From an uncultured Flavonifractor sp. (GTDB lineage Bacteria > Bacillota > Clostridia > Oscillospirales > Oscillospiraceae), in contig CANDFO010000008.1 of NCBI GenBank assembly GCA_947384055.1, positions 1-53,395 of the forward strand: a stretch of DNA of 53,395 nt. The letters are read 5' to 3'. Of this stretch, positions 42,953 to 51,217 are shown piece after piece. The number at the start of each line of letters is the position of its first letter. Position 1 is the stretch's first letter. Under the pieces are notes generated by a model. That model worked only from the letters and a program-made list of their open reading frames with translations. It searched no databases and was not told where the DNA came from. A program made the position numbers and the translations under genes.

Positions 42953-44509
42953 TCATACCTGTTCCATCTGCTTCAATATTTTGGCCGTCAGCCGGGCGGC
43001 CTGGGCGTTGCAGGGGAGCACCAGGGCTCCGGCCTCCTCCAGTACCGCCATCTGGCGGCTGCGCACCTGGGGGTCGGCCTCGGTCGCGGTGACGGAGGCG
43101 ATGACCGACAGGTGCCGCCCCTCTCGGGCGGCCCGGTCCCGGGCCCGCCGGATAGCCGGAGCCAGCTCTCCGGCGGGGTCCTCATGGGTGCCGTAGCCCC
43201 CCACGCAGTCCAGCAGCAGCACCCCTACCGCCGGATCCGCCGCCTCCCGCTCCATGCGCTCCACCCGCTGGCGGAAGTCGATCATGGGGTGGGGCATGCC
43301 GTTGGTGAAGAAATCCTCCCCCATGTCCAGCAGAGTGTTCTCCCGGCTCTCCTCGCCGCCCTCCATGAGCCGCGTGTGGTCCAAAGCGATATTGGACCAC
43401 ACGTCAATCCCCTGGTCCCGCAGGAGGAGCATGGCCTCATAGCACAGGGTGCCGCCGGAGTAGAGGCCCCGCATATACCGCTGTCCGGGGGAGAGCTTGG
43501 CGCACTCCTCCTGGGCCAGGGCTTCCAGCAGGGCGTCCTCCTGGGGCGGGCAGAGGGGCTGGCCCGCCTCCGCCTGCACCGCCAGATGAGCCGCCGCCTC
43601 CAGATCGCCGGCCCAGGTCACGTTTGTGCCCTCCAGCAGGGCGGGGTCGCCGCCCAGGAAGGCGGCGATCACCGGCTTCTTCGTCCCCTCCAGCTGCCGG
43701 AGGATGGCCTCCATCACCGGCTTTGCCGGCGGCTTGGAGAGAATGACAATCACCTTGGTGTCCGGGTCCTGGTCCAGGGCCTCCAGGCACAGGGACATCA
43801 TGGCGCCCCCCACGGCCTCCTTCAGGTCCCGTCCTCCGGTGCCCAGCGCCTGGGAGACGCCGCCCCCCAGCTGGTGGATGAGAACCGTGACCTCCTGCAG
43901 GCCGGTGCCCGCCGCCGCCGCCAGACCGATTCCCCCCCGGCGCACCGCATTGGCAAAGCCCAGGGCGGTACCGTTGACAATGGCGGTGCCGCAGTCGGGC
44001 CCCATCATCAAAAGACCCCGCTCCACGGCGGTCCGCTTGAGGGCCACCTCGTCCTCCAGAGACACGTTGTCGCTGAACAGAAGCACGTGCATCCCCTGGG
44101 CCAGGGCCTTCTCCGCCTCCGCCCGGGCGAACCGCCCCGGTACGGAGATCACCGCCAGATCCGCCCCCGGACGGGCGGCTTTGGCGGCGGCCAGGGTCCT
44201 GGCCCGCTGTTCCTCCCCCTCCTGACGGGCGGCCTGCTTGCCGCTGATATGGGCGTCGAAGAGGTCAATGGCGGCCTGAGCCGCCTGGGGGCTCTCCGCG
44301 CGGACGGCCACCACCGTGTCGTTGACCCCGAAGGGCTCGATATCGGGACCCAGCAGGCCGGAGTCAGCCATCAGCTGCCGGTTGTGGTCGGTGCCCATCA
44401 TCACTGCCGCGCCGTCCACCCCCTCCAGCTGCCGCATCATGCTGGAGGCGACCATCAGGGTCACGGAATCGAAATAGAGGTTCTTCCTCACCTGATTTTG
44501 AATGACCAC
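42953..44509 (-). CDS. fdrA: FdrA-family protein, copy 2
   Basis: 518 residues from a GTG at 44509 (VVIQNQVRKNLYFDS), with GGGAG eight bases upstream; the frame stays open further but without family similarity. Same landmarks as copy 1: LLFSDNVSLEDEVALK, LLMMGPDCGTAIVNG, AAAGTGLQEVTVLIH, LGTGGRDLKEAVGG, LLDCVGGYGTHEDPAG. First gene of the unit fdrA-DUF1116-arcC, which matches in content the E. coli fdrA-ylbE-(ylbF)-ybcF order. Divergent from the PucR-type gene. The inferred role is the CoA-ligase-like subunit of a carbamoyltransferase. Confidence 0.88.
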   Translation of the reverse strand: MVIQNQVRKNLYFDSVTLMVASSMMRQLEGVDGAAVMMGTDHNRQLMADSGLLGPDIEPFGVNDTVVAVRAESPQAAQAAIDLFDAHISGKQAARQEGEEQRARTLAAAKAARPGADLAVISVPGRFARAEAEKALAQGMHVLLFSDNVSLEDEVALKRTAVERGLLMMGPDCGTAIVNGTALGFANAVRRGGIGLAAAAGTGLQEVTVLIHQLGGGVSQALGTGGRDLKEAVGGAMMSLCLEALDQDPDTKVIVILSKPPAKPVMEAILRQLEGTKKPVIAAFLGGDPALLEGTNVTWAGDLEAAAHLAVQAEAGQPLCPPQEDALLEALAQEECAKLSPGQRYMRGLYSGGTLCYEAMLLLRDQGIDVWSNIALDHTRLMEGGEESRENTLLDMGEDFFTNGMPHPMIDFRQRVERMEREAADPAVGVLLLDCVGGYGTHEDPAGELAPAIRRARDRAAREGRHLSVIASVTATEADPQVRSRQMAVLEEAGALVLPCNAQAARLTAKILKQMEQV

Positions 44510-44631
44510 GATACCATCTCCCAATCTGTTTTCCCGGCGGAGAATCCTGACGGATTGCCCAGGATTCCTCCACAATTTTGGCGGGAACTTGGATGTTCTA
44601 AACATAGAATACCATCTGCGCCCCATTCCCT

Positions 44632-44666
44632 CAATGTAGGATGCTACAAAAATAGGGGCTATTTTT
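44632..44666. promoter_or_regulatory. Palindromic operator region between fdrA copy 2 and the PucR-type gene
   Basis: Two adjacent palindromes: TGTAGGATGCTACA (44635-44648) and AAAAATAG-GGG-CTATTTTT (44648-44666). The first lies in a block that recurs at the promoter near 40477. On the plus strand a PucR-gene promoter can be drawn as TTGCCT (44692-44697), 17 bases, TATGGT (44715-44720). Binding by the adjacent PucR protein is inferred. Confidence 0.55.
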
Positions 44667-44757
44667 TGGGCGCGATGACTGAAAGAGGGACTTGCCTTCC
44701 GGCGCTGATTGCGGTATGGTAAAAAAGAATTCTCATACATGCAGGGAGGCGGCTTTT

Positions 44758-46458
44758 ATGGAACTGACGGTATCCGGCTTCCTCGCCCTGCCCCAGATGG
44801 AGGGGCTCCGCCTGCTGGCGGGCGGGCGCGGAGTGGAGCGGGCCATCACCCGCACCAATGTGCTCGACAACCCGGACAGCCTGGACTGGCTCATGCCCGG
44901 GGAGTTTCTCCTCAGCTCGGGATATATTCTGCGGGAGCGCCCGGAGCTCCAGCAGACCCTGGTTGCCTCTCTGACGGAAATCAACTGTGCCGGCCTGTGC
45001 ATCAAGCTGGGCCGCTATCTGGACGCCATGCCTTCTGTCATGGTGGAGGCGGCCAATCGGCTGAACTTTCCCCTCATTGAGCTGCCCTTCGGCTACTCTC
45101 TCTCCACCGCTGCCGCCGCCATCAACGCCCATATTTATTCCCAGAATGACCGGCAGATAGAAAAAACTCTGGAGATTCACCGGGAGATTATGCGCACCGC
45201 CCTGGCCTCCGGCCAGATGTTCGGACTGGCGGAGACCCTGACCCGGCTTGTGGGCAATCCCGTGCTGGTGACGGACAGCCACTGGAACCTCCTGTGCTGT
45301 GTGGACCGCCCGGACAACCCCCTGCCCCTGGACCGCTTCGTCAGCACCATTCCCAAAAAGCCCCCCTTTCCCGCCGGCTTTCTGGAGTCTCTGCCCCTGG
45401 ACCTGGGGAACTACAGAAAGTCGATTACCCGGGTTCTCCCTCTGGAGGACGAACACCAGGTCCGCTGCCGCATCCTTCCCATCGCCGCTCACGGCGTGGT
45501 CTACGGCTACCTGATCGTCTGGGAATCGGTGCGGGACCTGGTAGAGCTGGACTTTGCCGCCCTGGAACAGGTGGCTGTCATGGCGGCTTTGGAGCGCATC
45601 CGCGCCATGGAGGTGGAGCAGACCAAGCTGCGGGTCCGCAAGGACTTTCTGGACGACCTGCTCTCGGGCAGCGTGGCCTCACAGAACGCGGTCCGCTCCC
45701 TGGCCGCGGTCCACGGTCTGGCCTTCGACAGCCGCTACCGCTGCCTCATCGTCCGCGGCCGGGAGGGGGGCGTGCTGGTGCGGGAGCGAGACCTGCCGCC
45801 TATGGGGGACGCCGCCTCCGCCCTCACCATGGAGCGCGCCTCCGCCGCCGCCCTCCATGCCGGGGCGGAGGCGGGCGTGAGTCTGGTGCCGGTCGCCCGG
45901 GGCATTCAGCTGGTGCTGCTGGTAAATCTGGGGCAGACCCCGGCGGAGGACACCCGCGCGCTGCGGCGCATGGCGCGGGTCATGCTGGAAGCGCTCTCCC
46001 CGGCCGGAGGCCCGTCTCCCGTCCAGATTGTGGCGGGATCGCCGGTGCCCACACTCTCCGAGGTGAGCAAAAGCCTGGAAAACGCTCAGACCGGCGTCCA
46101 CATGGCCCGGACCACCGGACTGCGTGATCCCGTGATCTTTATGGACGATTTCGCCGCCTATCAGCTTCTCAGCGAAAATGTAGACCGGGATGTGCTGGCC
46201 CGGTTCTGCCAAAACAGCATCGGCCCTCTGCTGGAGTTTGACCGGAAAGCGGGCACCCAACTCACCGAAACGCTGGACCAGTATTTCCGCCACAACAACA
46301 GCATCAGCGAGGCGGCGAAGGCCATGTATATCCACCGCAATACCTATATCTACCGTCTGGAGAAGATCAAAACCCTGCTGGGCACCGACTTGAAAAAATC
46401 CAGAAAGCTGCTGGAGCTCCAGCTGGCTTTTCTGGCCCGGAGCATCCTCCAGGAGTGA
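44758..46458 (+). CDS. PucR-family transcriptional regulator
   Basis: 566-residue regulator: N-terminal PucR domain (residues about 5-125; GVERAITRTNVLDNPDSLDWL), a central sensing region (about 160-420), and a C-terminal PucR helix-turn-helix (SISEAAKAMYIHRNTYIYRL). In Firmicutes such proteins control purine, allantoin or other nitrogen-source catabolism in response to the substrate. GGGAGG is eight bases before the ATG at 44758. It is transcribed away from the fdrA operon and likely controls both carbamoyl operons through the shared operator-like blocks. Confidence 0.9.
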   Translation: MELTVSGFLALPQMEGLRLLAGGRGVERAITRTNVLDNPDSLDWLMPGEFLLSSGYILRERPELQQTLVASLTEINCAGLCIKLGRYLDAMPSVMVEAANRLNFPLIELPFGYSLSTAAAAINAHIYSQNDRQIEKTLEIHREIMRTALASGQMFGLAETLTRLVGNPVLVTDSHWNLLCCVDRPDNPLPLDRFVSTIPKKPPFPAGFLESLPLDLGNYRKSITRVLPLEDEHQVRCRILPIAAHGVVYGYLIVWESVRDLVELDFAALEQVAVMAALERIRAMEVEQTKLRVRKDFLDDLLSGSVASQNAVRSLAAVHGLAFDSRYRCLIVRGREGGVLVRERDLPPMGDAASALTMERASAAALHAGAEAGVSLVPVARGIQLVLLVNLGQTPAEDTRALRRMARVMLEALSPAGGPSPVQIVAGSPVPTLSEVSKSLENAQTGVHMARTTGLRDPVIFMDDFAAYQLLSENVDRDVLARFCQNSIGPLLEFDRKAGTQLTETLDQYFRHNNSISEAAKAMYIHRNTYIYRLEKIKTLLGTDLKKSRKLLELQLAFLARSILQE

Positions 46459-46511
46459 GAACCTGTACTCAATTCTAAAATACAGTACCTGCGGTCGGTC
46501 AGGAGGGACTT

Positions 46512-47363
46512 ATGACCACTCACACTATTTTCTGGGAGGAAACCCCCATCCATATCGACGTTCACCCTGCCGCCGGGCCTGCCAAGGCCGCAATTCTCTA
46601 TTTTCACGGCGGCGGCCTTCTCTACGGCACCCGGCGGGACCTGCCGCCGGACTATATCCGGGCGATTACCGGCCGGGGGTTCTGCCTGGTGTGCGCGGAC
46701 TACCTTCTGGCCCCTGAGAGCACCCTGGGGGATATCCACCGCAGCGTGGACCGGGTGCTGGAGTGGTTCCTGGCCCGCTGCGGGGAGCGTCCGGGGGCGG
46801 CGCTCCCCTACGTCCTGTTTGGCCGCTCCGCCGGGGGCTATCTGGCACTCACCCTGGCCCACCGTGCCTGCACAAACGGAATCCGTCCGCCGTCGGCTCT
46901 CTGGTGTTTCTATGGCTACCACACCCTGCTCCACCCGCTGTTTCTTCACCCCAGCCCCTATTACTGCCGCCTGCCCCGGCTGCCGGAGAACCTGCGCCCC
47001 GGCCCGTCAGCGCGGACCCCCTTGTCCCAGGCCCCCATTGAGAGCCGGTTCTACCTCTATGCCTCCGCCCGACAGGAGGGGAGCTGGCCCCGGCTGCTGG
47101 CCCCGGACCCCCGGGAGCTGGAGGAATGTTCCGTCCCGGAATGCACTCTGGAACAGCTGCCCCCCGCCTTCCTCACCGCCTCCACCGGGGACAACGACGT
47201 TCCCTTTTCCTTCTCCAGGCTCCTGAGCCGGCAGATTCCGGGGAGCTGCCTGCTGCCTGTATTCGGCCTGGAGCACGACTACGACCGGGACCCCGCACGA
47301 CCGGAGAGCTGCGCCCTCTACGAGGCGGCCCTGGATTGGCTGGAGAGCCGGTGCCGGCCGTGA
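46512..47363 (+). CDS. Alpha/beta-hydrolase (HSL-like esterase/lipase family)
   Basis: 283-residue serine hydrolase. Oxyanion-hole motif FHGGGLLYG (about 33-43), nucleophile elbow GRSAGGY (serine about 105), acid in TGDNDVPF and catalytic His in GLEHDYD. It has no signal peptide, so it is cytosolic. It follows the PucR gene by 53 bases on the same strand and may be co-regulated; a role in releasing a carbamoylated acid from an ester or amide is possible but speculative. GGAGGG precedes the ATG. Confidence 0.82.
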   Translation: MTTHTIFWEETPIHIDVHPAAGPAKAAILYFHGGGLLYGTRRDLPPDYIRAITGRGFCLVCADYLLAPESTLGDIHRSVDRVLEWFLARCGERPGAALPYVLFGRSAGGYLALTLAHRACTNGIRPPSALWCFYGYHTLLHPLFLHPSPYYCRLPRLPENLRPGPSARTPLSQAPIESRFYLYASARQEGSWPRLLAPDPRELEECSVPECTLEQLPPAFLTASTGDNDVPFSFSRLLSRQIPGSCLLPVFGLEHDYDRDPARPESCALYEAALDWLESRCRP

Positions 47364-47461
47364 AAAAGCCCGGATTCCCGGCAGAGGTAACGTAAGAAAA
47401 TTACCTCTCCCTTTCTATTTGGAGACGGCTTACAGTCTGAACAGGCGGAACAGGATGGGGA

Positions 47462-47490
47462 TTGTTTTCGGCGGATAGATGTGCTATACT
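47462..47490 (+). promoter_or_regulatory. Sigma-A promoter of the AT-rich island
   Basis: TTGTTT (47462-47467), 17-base spacer, TATACT (47485-47490), about 50 bases before the ATG at 47541. Confidence 0.6.
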
Positions 47491-47540
47491 CGAGACAGCA
47501 AGCTAGCTGATAAATCGGTAGTTGTAGAGGAAGATGCCAA

Positions 47541-47900
47541 ATGACAGCAGAAGAAATTTTTTGTGATTTATTTGACAAATATGGGGAAGACTTTAATTGG
47601 CATATGGTGTCGTTGCCACAATCAAACGGGGATTTAGTTGCAGAATTAAAAAAGGAGATTGGGGAAGGACATTCTTTATATTATAAGGAAATATGGGCTG
47701 TTGCAAAATGTACATCTAATGATGATATTTTATATGTTACCAGCGAGGAATTGGGGACAGATATTTATTATCTTTTCCATTTGACTTATTCACATCAGAA
47801 TATTGAGGGATTTCCCAAGTGCAAGAAATTTACAGATATACACGCAGTTAAAGAGTTTATAGAACAGTCATTTATTCAGAGCTATGAATACAGGTTCTAA
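47541..47900 (+). CDS. Hypothetical protein in AT-rich island
   Basis: 119-residue acidic, soluble protein with no signal peptide or membrane segment. I do not recognise the family; size and composition recall small immunity-type proteins. Its codons are much richer in A/T than those of neighbours on either side, a sign of transfer. GAGGAAG precedes the ATG. The last six residues (SYEYRF) are encoded by TATGAATACAGGTTCTAA, a sequence that also forms the right end of the inverted-repeat element at 48888-48910, so the C-terminus may have been altered by an element insertion. Confidence 0.6.
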   Translation: MTAEEIFCDLFDKYGEDFNWHMVSLPQSNGDLVAELKKEIGEGHSLYYKEIWAVAKCTSNDDILYVTSEELGTDIYYLFHLTYSHQNIEGFPKCKKFTDIHAVKEFIEQSFIQSYEYRF

Positions 47901-47997
47901 ACTACAACTTCCAGTTCATTGGGACCTTGAAAAAGGATTGTAACACAAGGGTGTACTTGTTTAGATTGCGCCCTGCTTATTGGAAAGAAGAAAACTT

Positions 47998-48282
47998 ATG
48001 GAACTAAAATTTGAATAGGACGAGGAAAAAGATCGTATCAACCGCCAAAAACACGGTATATCTTTTGAAACGGTTTCATACGTTTTTCGTGATGAGTATT
48101 ACATAGAGATGTATGATTTTGAGCATAGTATGGAGGAAGACCGCTATATTGCAATCGGTATGGTCGGCGATTTGCTGTTTGTTGTATTTACCGAGCGTGG
48201 GGAAAATATCCGGTTGATCTCTGCGAGATTGGCAGCGGAAAGTGAAAGGAGGCTCTATTATGACCAGAGCTTTTACAATTAA
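47998..48282 (+). pseudogene. brnT: BrnT-type toxin gene interrupted by an amber codon
   Basis: The frame reads MELKFE-TAG-DEEKDRINRQKHGISF, then ends SERRLYYDQSFYN; 94 codons in all. BrnT ribonuclease toxins begin FEWDxxKxxxNxxKHGxxF, so the stop at 48016-48018 stands exactly where the conserved tryptophan belongs: TGG changed to TAG by one base. The rest of the frame is intact, including the ARLAxxxER-like end. It overlaps the antitoxin start by 23 bases, the usual brnTA arrangement. Toxin activity is presumably lost unless the codon is read through or a downstream start is used. Confidence 0.8.
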
Positions 48283-48442
48283 GGATGGCCAAACTCCTAC
48301 ACAGGAACAGCTGGAGGAAGTTAGAGCGGCGGCAAAACGGGAAATTCAATTTGATGAAGATTCCCCGGAACTGTCACCCGCAATGTACAAAGCGTTCAGA
48401 TGTTCCATAGCGCAGCGCAACAGGAAAAAGAAAAAGGCATAA
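48260..48442 (+). CDS. brnA: BrnA-type antitoxin
   Basis: 60-residue protein (MTRAFTIKDGQTPTQEQLEE) ending in a basic tail (NRKKKKA). In BrnTA modules the antitoxin follows and overlaps the toxin gene, binds BrnT and represses the operon. AGGAGG inside the toxin gene's 3' end provides its ribosome site. The sequence SPELSPAMYKAF is typical of the small BrnA-like antitoxins of clostridia. Here the antitoxin is intact while the toxin is disrupted. Confidence 0.72.
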   Translation: MTRAFTIKDGQTPTQEQLEEVRAAAKREIQFDEDSPELSPAMYKAFRCSIAQRNRKKKKA

Positions 48443-48447
48443 AAATT

Positions 48448-48493
48448 AAGACAGGGCGGCAGGTAGGCGTTAACTATCCTGCCGCCCTGTCTT
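48448..48493 (+). terminator. Hairpin after brnA
   Basis: Sixteen-base-pair stem AAGACAGGGCGGCAGG (48448-48463) / CCTGCCGCCCTGTCTT (48478-48493), six bases after the brnA stop. No long T-run follows, but position and strength suit a terminator. From 48494 to 48742 I see no supportable gene. Confidence 0.65.
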
Positions 48494-48742
48494 GTGGGAC
48501 AGCGAGCGTAACTTTTGTGCTGCCAGGGCAGCCAAAAAGTGGGCGATACTTTGCGCCGAGATGGGTTCCGCCCCTGTCACCCTAGTTAACGGCTGCACAC
48601 CCTCTGTCAGCGGGTGAATGTCCTGCGGAATAATCTTGTCGCCCAGCCTGAGCGAATGGATTTCACTTGCAGGTCCCGCAGAGGAATCCAAGCTTTTCCC
48701 GCTGTGGGGAACGGCGGAGAACGGACGCGGTCAACACACTTG

Positions 48743-48910
48743 TTAGAACCTGTATTCATAACCGGGGAATGCTGGATGGGCGAGGATTTTTCCCGCCAGA
48801 CAGGGAGATGTTCCGCGGTCATACTGTCGTATGGCAAAGGGAAACGACGCAGTATAGCAGGAAAAAGACCGCTCAGACGGCGTTCAACGGTTATGAATAC
48901 AGGTTCTTAA
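48743..48910. mobile_element. MITE-like element with 22-base inverted repeats
   Basis: Left end TTAGAACCTGTATTCATAAC plus CG (48743-48764); right end CGGTTATGAATACAGGTTCT plus TAA (48888-48910). These are near-perfect inverse copies bounding about 168 bases with no gene. A third copy of the right end lies at 47883-47900. The short length, matching ends and TTA/TAA borders suggest a non-autonomous insertion element; no cognate transposase is in the window. Confidence 0.65.
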
Positions 48911-48949
48911 ACCATGCCCGCCCCATACCTCCGCTCAGAGGGGCGCCGG

Positions 48950-50413
48950 TTATCCTCCCATATAGGAGAAGTGCATAAAATCATGATAGCCTTCGGCCGG
49001 GTCGGTGTCCCAGGCCCAGGCGTCGCCGCCCCAGCTCCAGCCGTGTTCAGCGAATATGCGCACCACAGAGCCGTTTTCCGGAATGGAGTAGGGGTCCTGC
49101 CCCGGAAGCCAGTGGCTGCCCGCCAGAGCCGCTCCGTCCCGCACCTGATAATTCTCATTGGAATTGATATCAATGGCGGTGCCGCAGTTATGCTCTCCGG
49201 TAGCGCTGTCCCCCCGCCAGGCATAGCCGCCGACATCGTGAATGGGGAACTGTTCCGGGTCGTTGTAAATCTCGGTAAAGATTTCCTTCACATCCTCCGC
49301 CAGGGCCGCGTGAACGGTAAGCGTAGCCGTGGAGGATACCTTTTTGCCGTTGGAAATGTTCCAGACCGGGACGGTCACGGCGGTCATGCCGGCGGCAGCC
49401 TCCTGCTGATTGTCAAAGCGGCGCTTGTCCTGACTGCCGAAGAGAAGCAGGTACTTGCGGGGATTTTCCCCCTGCTCCTTCAGCAGAAAGTCCTGGAGGT
49501 AGTACTCCTCATAGGAGACCTCGCCCCGGTAAAACCTGTCCCAGAAATCGGCTTCCTGGCGCTCCAGCTCGCTCAGGGCGTGCAGCGTGACCACGTATTG
49601 ATTCTGGACGCTGCTGATGGGATAGGAGAAGCTGTTGTCGCTGTAATCGAAGTCATAGCCTGCCGGCAGGCTCTCGCCCGGCAGGAAATACAGGCTTGAA
49701 CCCACCTGGGCGGAGACAAAGGCGTCCCCCACAGGCTGGCCGGCCTCATCCACAAACAGGAGACCCACCTCTGTGGGAGTACCGCCCAGGGCGGCGTCCA
49801 CCAGCCTCACCGCCCGGAGGAGGAGCACGCTGCCGTCACAGCGCTGAAGCGGGTCGTCCCCGCCAAAGGTCCCGTCGGCCTTGCCGCGGATGATCCCCAG
49901 GGACACCATGCGGGACACGGCTTCCCGGCAGGCGGGATCAATGAGATAAAAATCGGTCAATGTCTCTTCCGCGCTTCCGCCCCAGCGGACGCCAAAGCTG
50001 ACCATATCCTCAGAAAGGGCACGGTCCAGCAGCACCGCCACCTCCAGGCGGGTAATGGCGGCATCCAGCTCCACCGCGGGCGCAGTTTCCGGCAGAAGCC
50101 CGGCATCCTGAGCGGCCGCCAGCCCCGCCTGGTCCCAGGGGAGGCCCCGGCTTACGGCGGACTGATAGGCGCGGGGGGCAAAGACGCGGGTGAGCATGGT
50201 AAGAAACTGGCCCCAGCTCAGCGGCGCGGCGGGGGCAATCTGATTGCCGCCCACACCGTTGACAATGCCCAGCCAGGCTGCGTAGCACATGTCGTCATGG
50301 GCCCAGTGGGAGGCAGGCAGGTCGATGTACTCCGCGGCGCGGGCGGGAATGCTCAGCGGGACCATCAGCAGGACCGCCAGCAGCAGACAGGACAGAGCAC
50401 GCTTCCTTTTCAA
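48950..50413 (-). CDS. Secreted SLH-domain protein with M15 (VanY-like) peptidase domain
   Basis: 487-residue exported protein: signal peptide (about 1-26); SLH-like repeats (about 27-225; ASHWAHDDMCYAAWLGIVNG, SLGIIRGKADGTFGGDDPLQ); a middle beta-rich region with no family I know (about 226-370); and a C-terminal M15-type zinc carboxypeptidase domain. Zinc ligands are visible in GEHNCGTAIDIN (His and Asp, about residue 406) and DFMHFSY (His, about residue 482), with AEHGWSWGGDAW between. It probably trims peptidoglycan stem peptides at the wall. The start is ATG behind AAAGGAA. It lies alone on the minus strand. Confidence 0.82.
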   Translation of the reverse strand: MKRKRALSCLLLAVLLMVPLSIPARAAEYIDLPASHWAHDDMCYAAWLGIVNGVGGNQIAPAAPLSWGQFLTMLTRVFAPRAYQSAVSRGLPWDQAGLAAAQDAGLLPETAPAVELDAAITRLEVAVLLDRALSEDMVSFGVRWGGSAEETLTDFYLIDPACREAVSRMVSLGIIRGKADGTFGGDDPLQRCDGSVLLLRAVRLVDAALGGTPTEVGLLFVDEAGQPVGDAFVSAQVGSSLYFLPGESLPAGYDFDYSDNSFSYPISSVQNQYVVTLHALSELERQEADFWDRFYRGEVSYEEYYLQDFLLKEQGENPRKYLLLFGSQDKRRFDNQQEAAAGMTAVTVPVWNISNGKKVSSTATLTVHAALAEDVKEIFTEIYNDPEQFPIHDVGGYAWRGDSATGEHNCGTAIDINSNENYQVRDGAALAGSHWLPGQDPYSIPENGSVVRIFAEHGWSWGGDAWAWDTDPAEGYHDFMHFSYMGG

Positions 50414-50898
50414 GGGGAATTCCTTCTTTCTCTCTCAGCTTTGTTTTGGCACGAAATCCCGTGACAGCGGCGCTCACCGGCGGCCGGCCCCGGCGCAAAA
50501 CCAGCCCGCCGCCCCGGTATGCGGCGGCGGGCTGGGGGCACAAGGGTACAGCCGACCCTGTGGAAGCGTCCGCCTTCCACAAAATGAATACTTCTACATG
50601 ATAATCCCCTGAAAATTATTTGTAAAGACTTTTTTCGACATAAGCGCACCCGGGGCTTTACGTGGCGTCGTTCAGGCCGCGCAGCTGGCGTGTAAGGTCA
50701 GCCCCTAAAACACCCAGGCTGCGGGGCATTTCCCGCCTGGAAGACGTGAAATCTTCTTGCTGGGCAGGAAAATTTCCCCCGCCGGTCATAGCTCCGTAAT
50801 CCAAGCAGGGCTTTAAAGCCGAAAGGGTAACATTATCACGGAACAAAAATGAGAGTTCGGGTATCCTATAGCCACTACATCAGTAAGGAGGACAAATG
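50414..50898. other. Intergenic region between the M15 gene and the thioredoxin operon
   Basis: The region contains one strong stem (CAGCCCGCCGC at 50502-50512 pairing with GCGGCGGGCTG at 50524-50534). A minus-strand open frame at 50658-50846 starts with TTG and has no ribosome site. I see no convincing gene and no recognised riboswitch. The two flanking genes are divergent, so promoters for both should be here, but I could not define either with confidence. Confidence 0.4.
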
Positions 50899-51204
50899 AT
50901 GTCTGCCATTAATATCAACAAGAACAACTTTAACAGTGAAGTAATCCTCTCGGACCGGCCTGTCCTGCTGGACTTCTGGGCTCCCTGGTGCGGCCCCTGC
51001 CGCATGGTCGGGCCCATTGTGGAGGAGATTGCGCAGGAGCGCGCCGATGTCAAAGTCGGTAAAATCAATGTGGATGAGCAGCCGGAGCTGGCAAAACAAT
51101 TCGGCGTGATGAGCATCCCCACCCTGGTGGTAATGAAAGACGGCAAGATTAAAAATCAGGCCATAGGTGCAAGGCCAAAGCAGCAGATTCTCTCTCTGCT
51201 TTGA
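50899..51204 (+). CDS. trxA: Thioredoxin
   Basis: 101-residue thioredoxin with the active site WAPWCGPCRM and the cis-proline region GVMSIPTLVVMKDG. Cytosolic disulfide reductant. Two ATGs stand in tandem (50896 and 50899); AAGGAGG at 50885-50891 is four bases from the first and seven from the second, so the second is preferred. It is followed closely by a rhodanese and a CoA-disulfide reductase/rhodanese gene, making a sulfur-transfer operon. Confidence 0.95.
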   Translation: MSAININKNNFNSEVILSDRPVLLDFWAPWCGPCRMVGPIVEEIAQERADVKVGKINVDEQPELAKQFGVMSIPTLVVMKDGKIKNQAIGARPKQQILSLL

Positions 51205-51217
51205 GGAGGAGGCATAC

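Noticed and set aside
32396..47363. A complete allantoin degradation operon
   Set aside because: No allantoinase, allantoate or ureidoglycolate enzymes are present; only the carbamoyltransferase-like and carbamate kinase functions can be supported.
46459..47900. A 1.4-kb composite element from GAACCTGTACTCA after pucR to GAATACAGGTTC at 47900
   Set aside because: The left match is short and diverged, and the span joins a GC-rich hydrolase gene to an AT-rich gene; coincidence is as likely.
48470..48691. Minus-strand open frame of 73 codons between brnA and the MITE-like element
   Set aside because: It begins inside the terminator stem region, has no ribosome site and no family I recognise; may be debris of a mobile element.
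50658..50846. Minus-strand open frame of 62 codons upstream of the thioredoxin gene
   Set aside because: TTG start, no Shine-Dalgarno sequence and no recognisable domain; kept only as part of the intergenic description.
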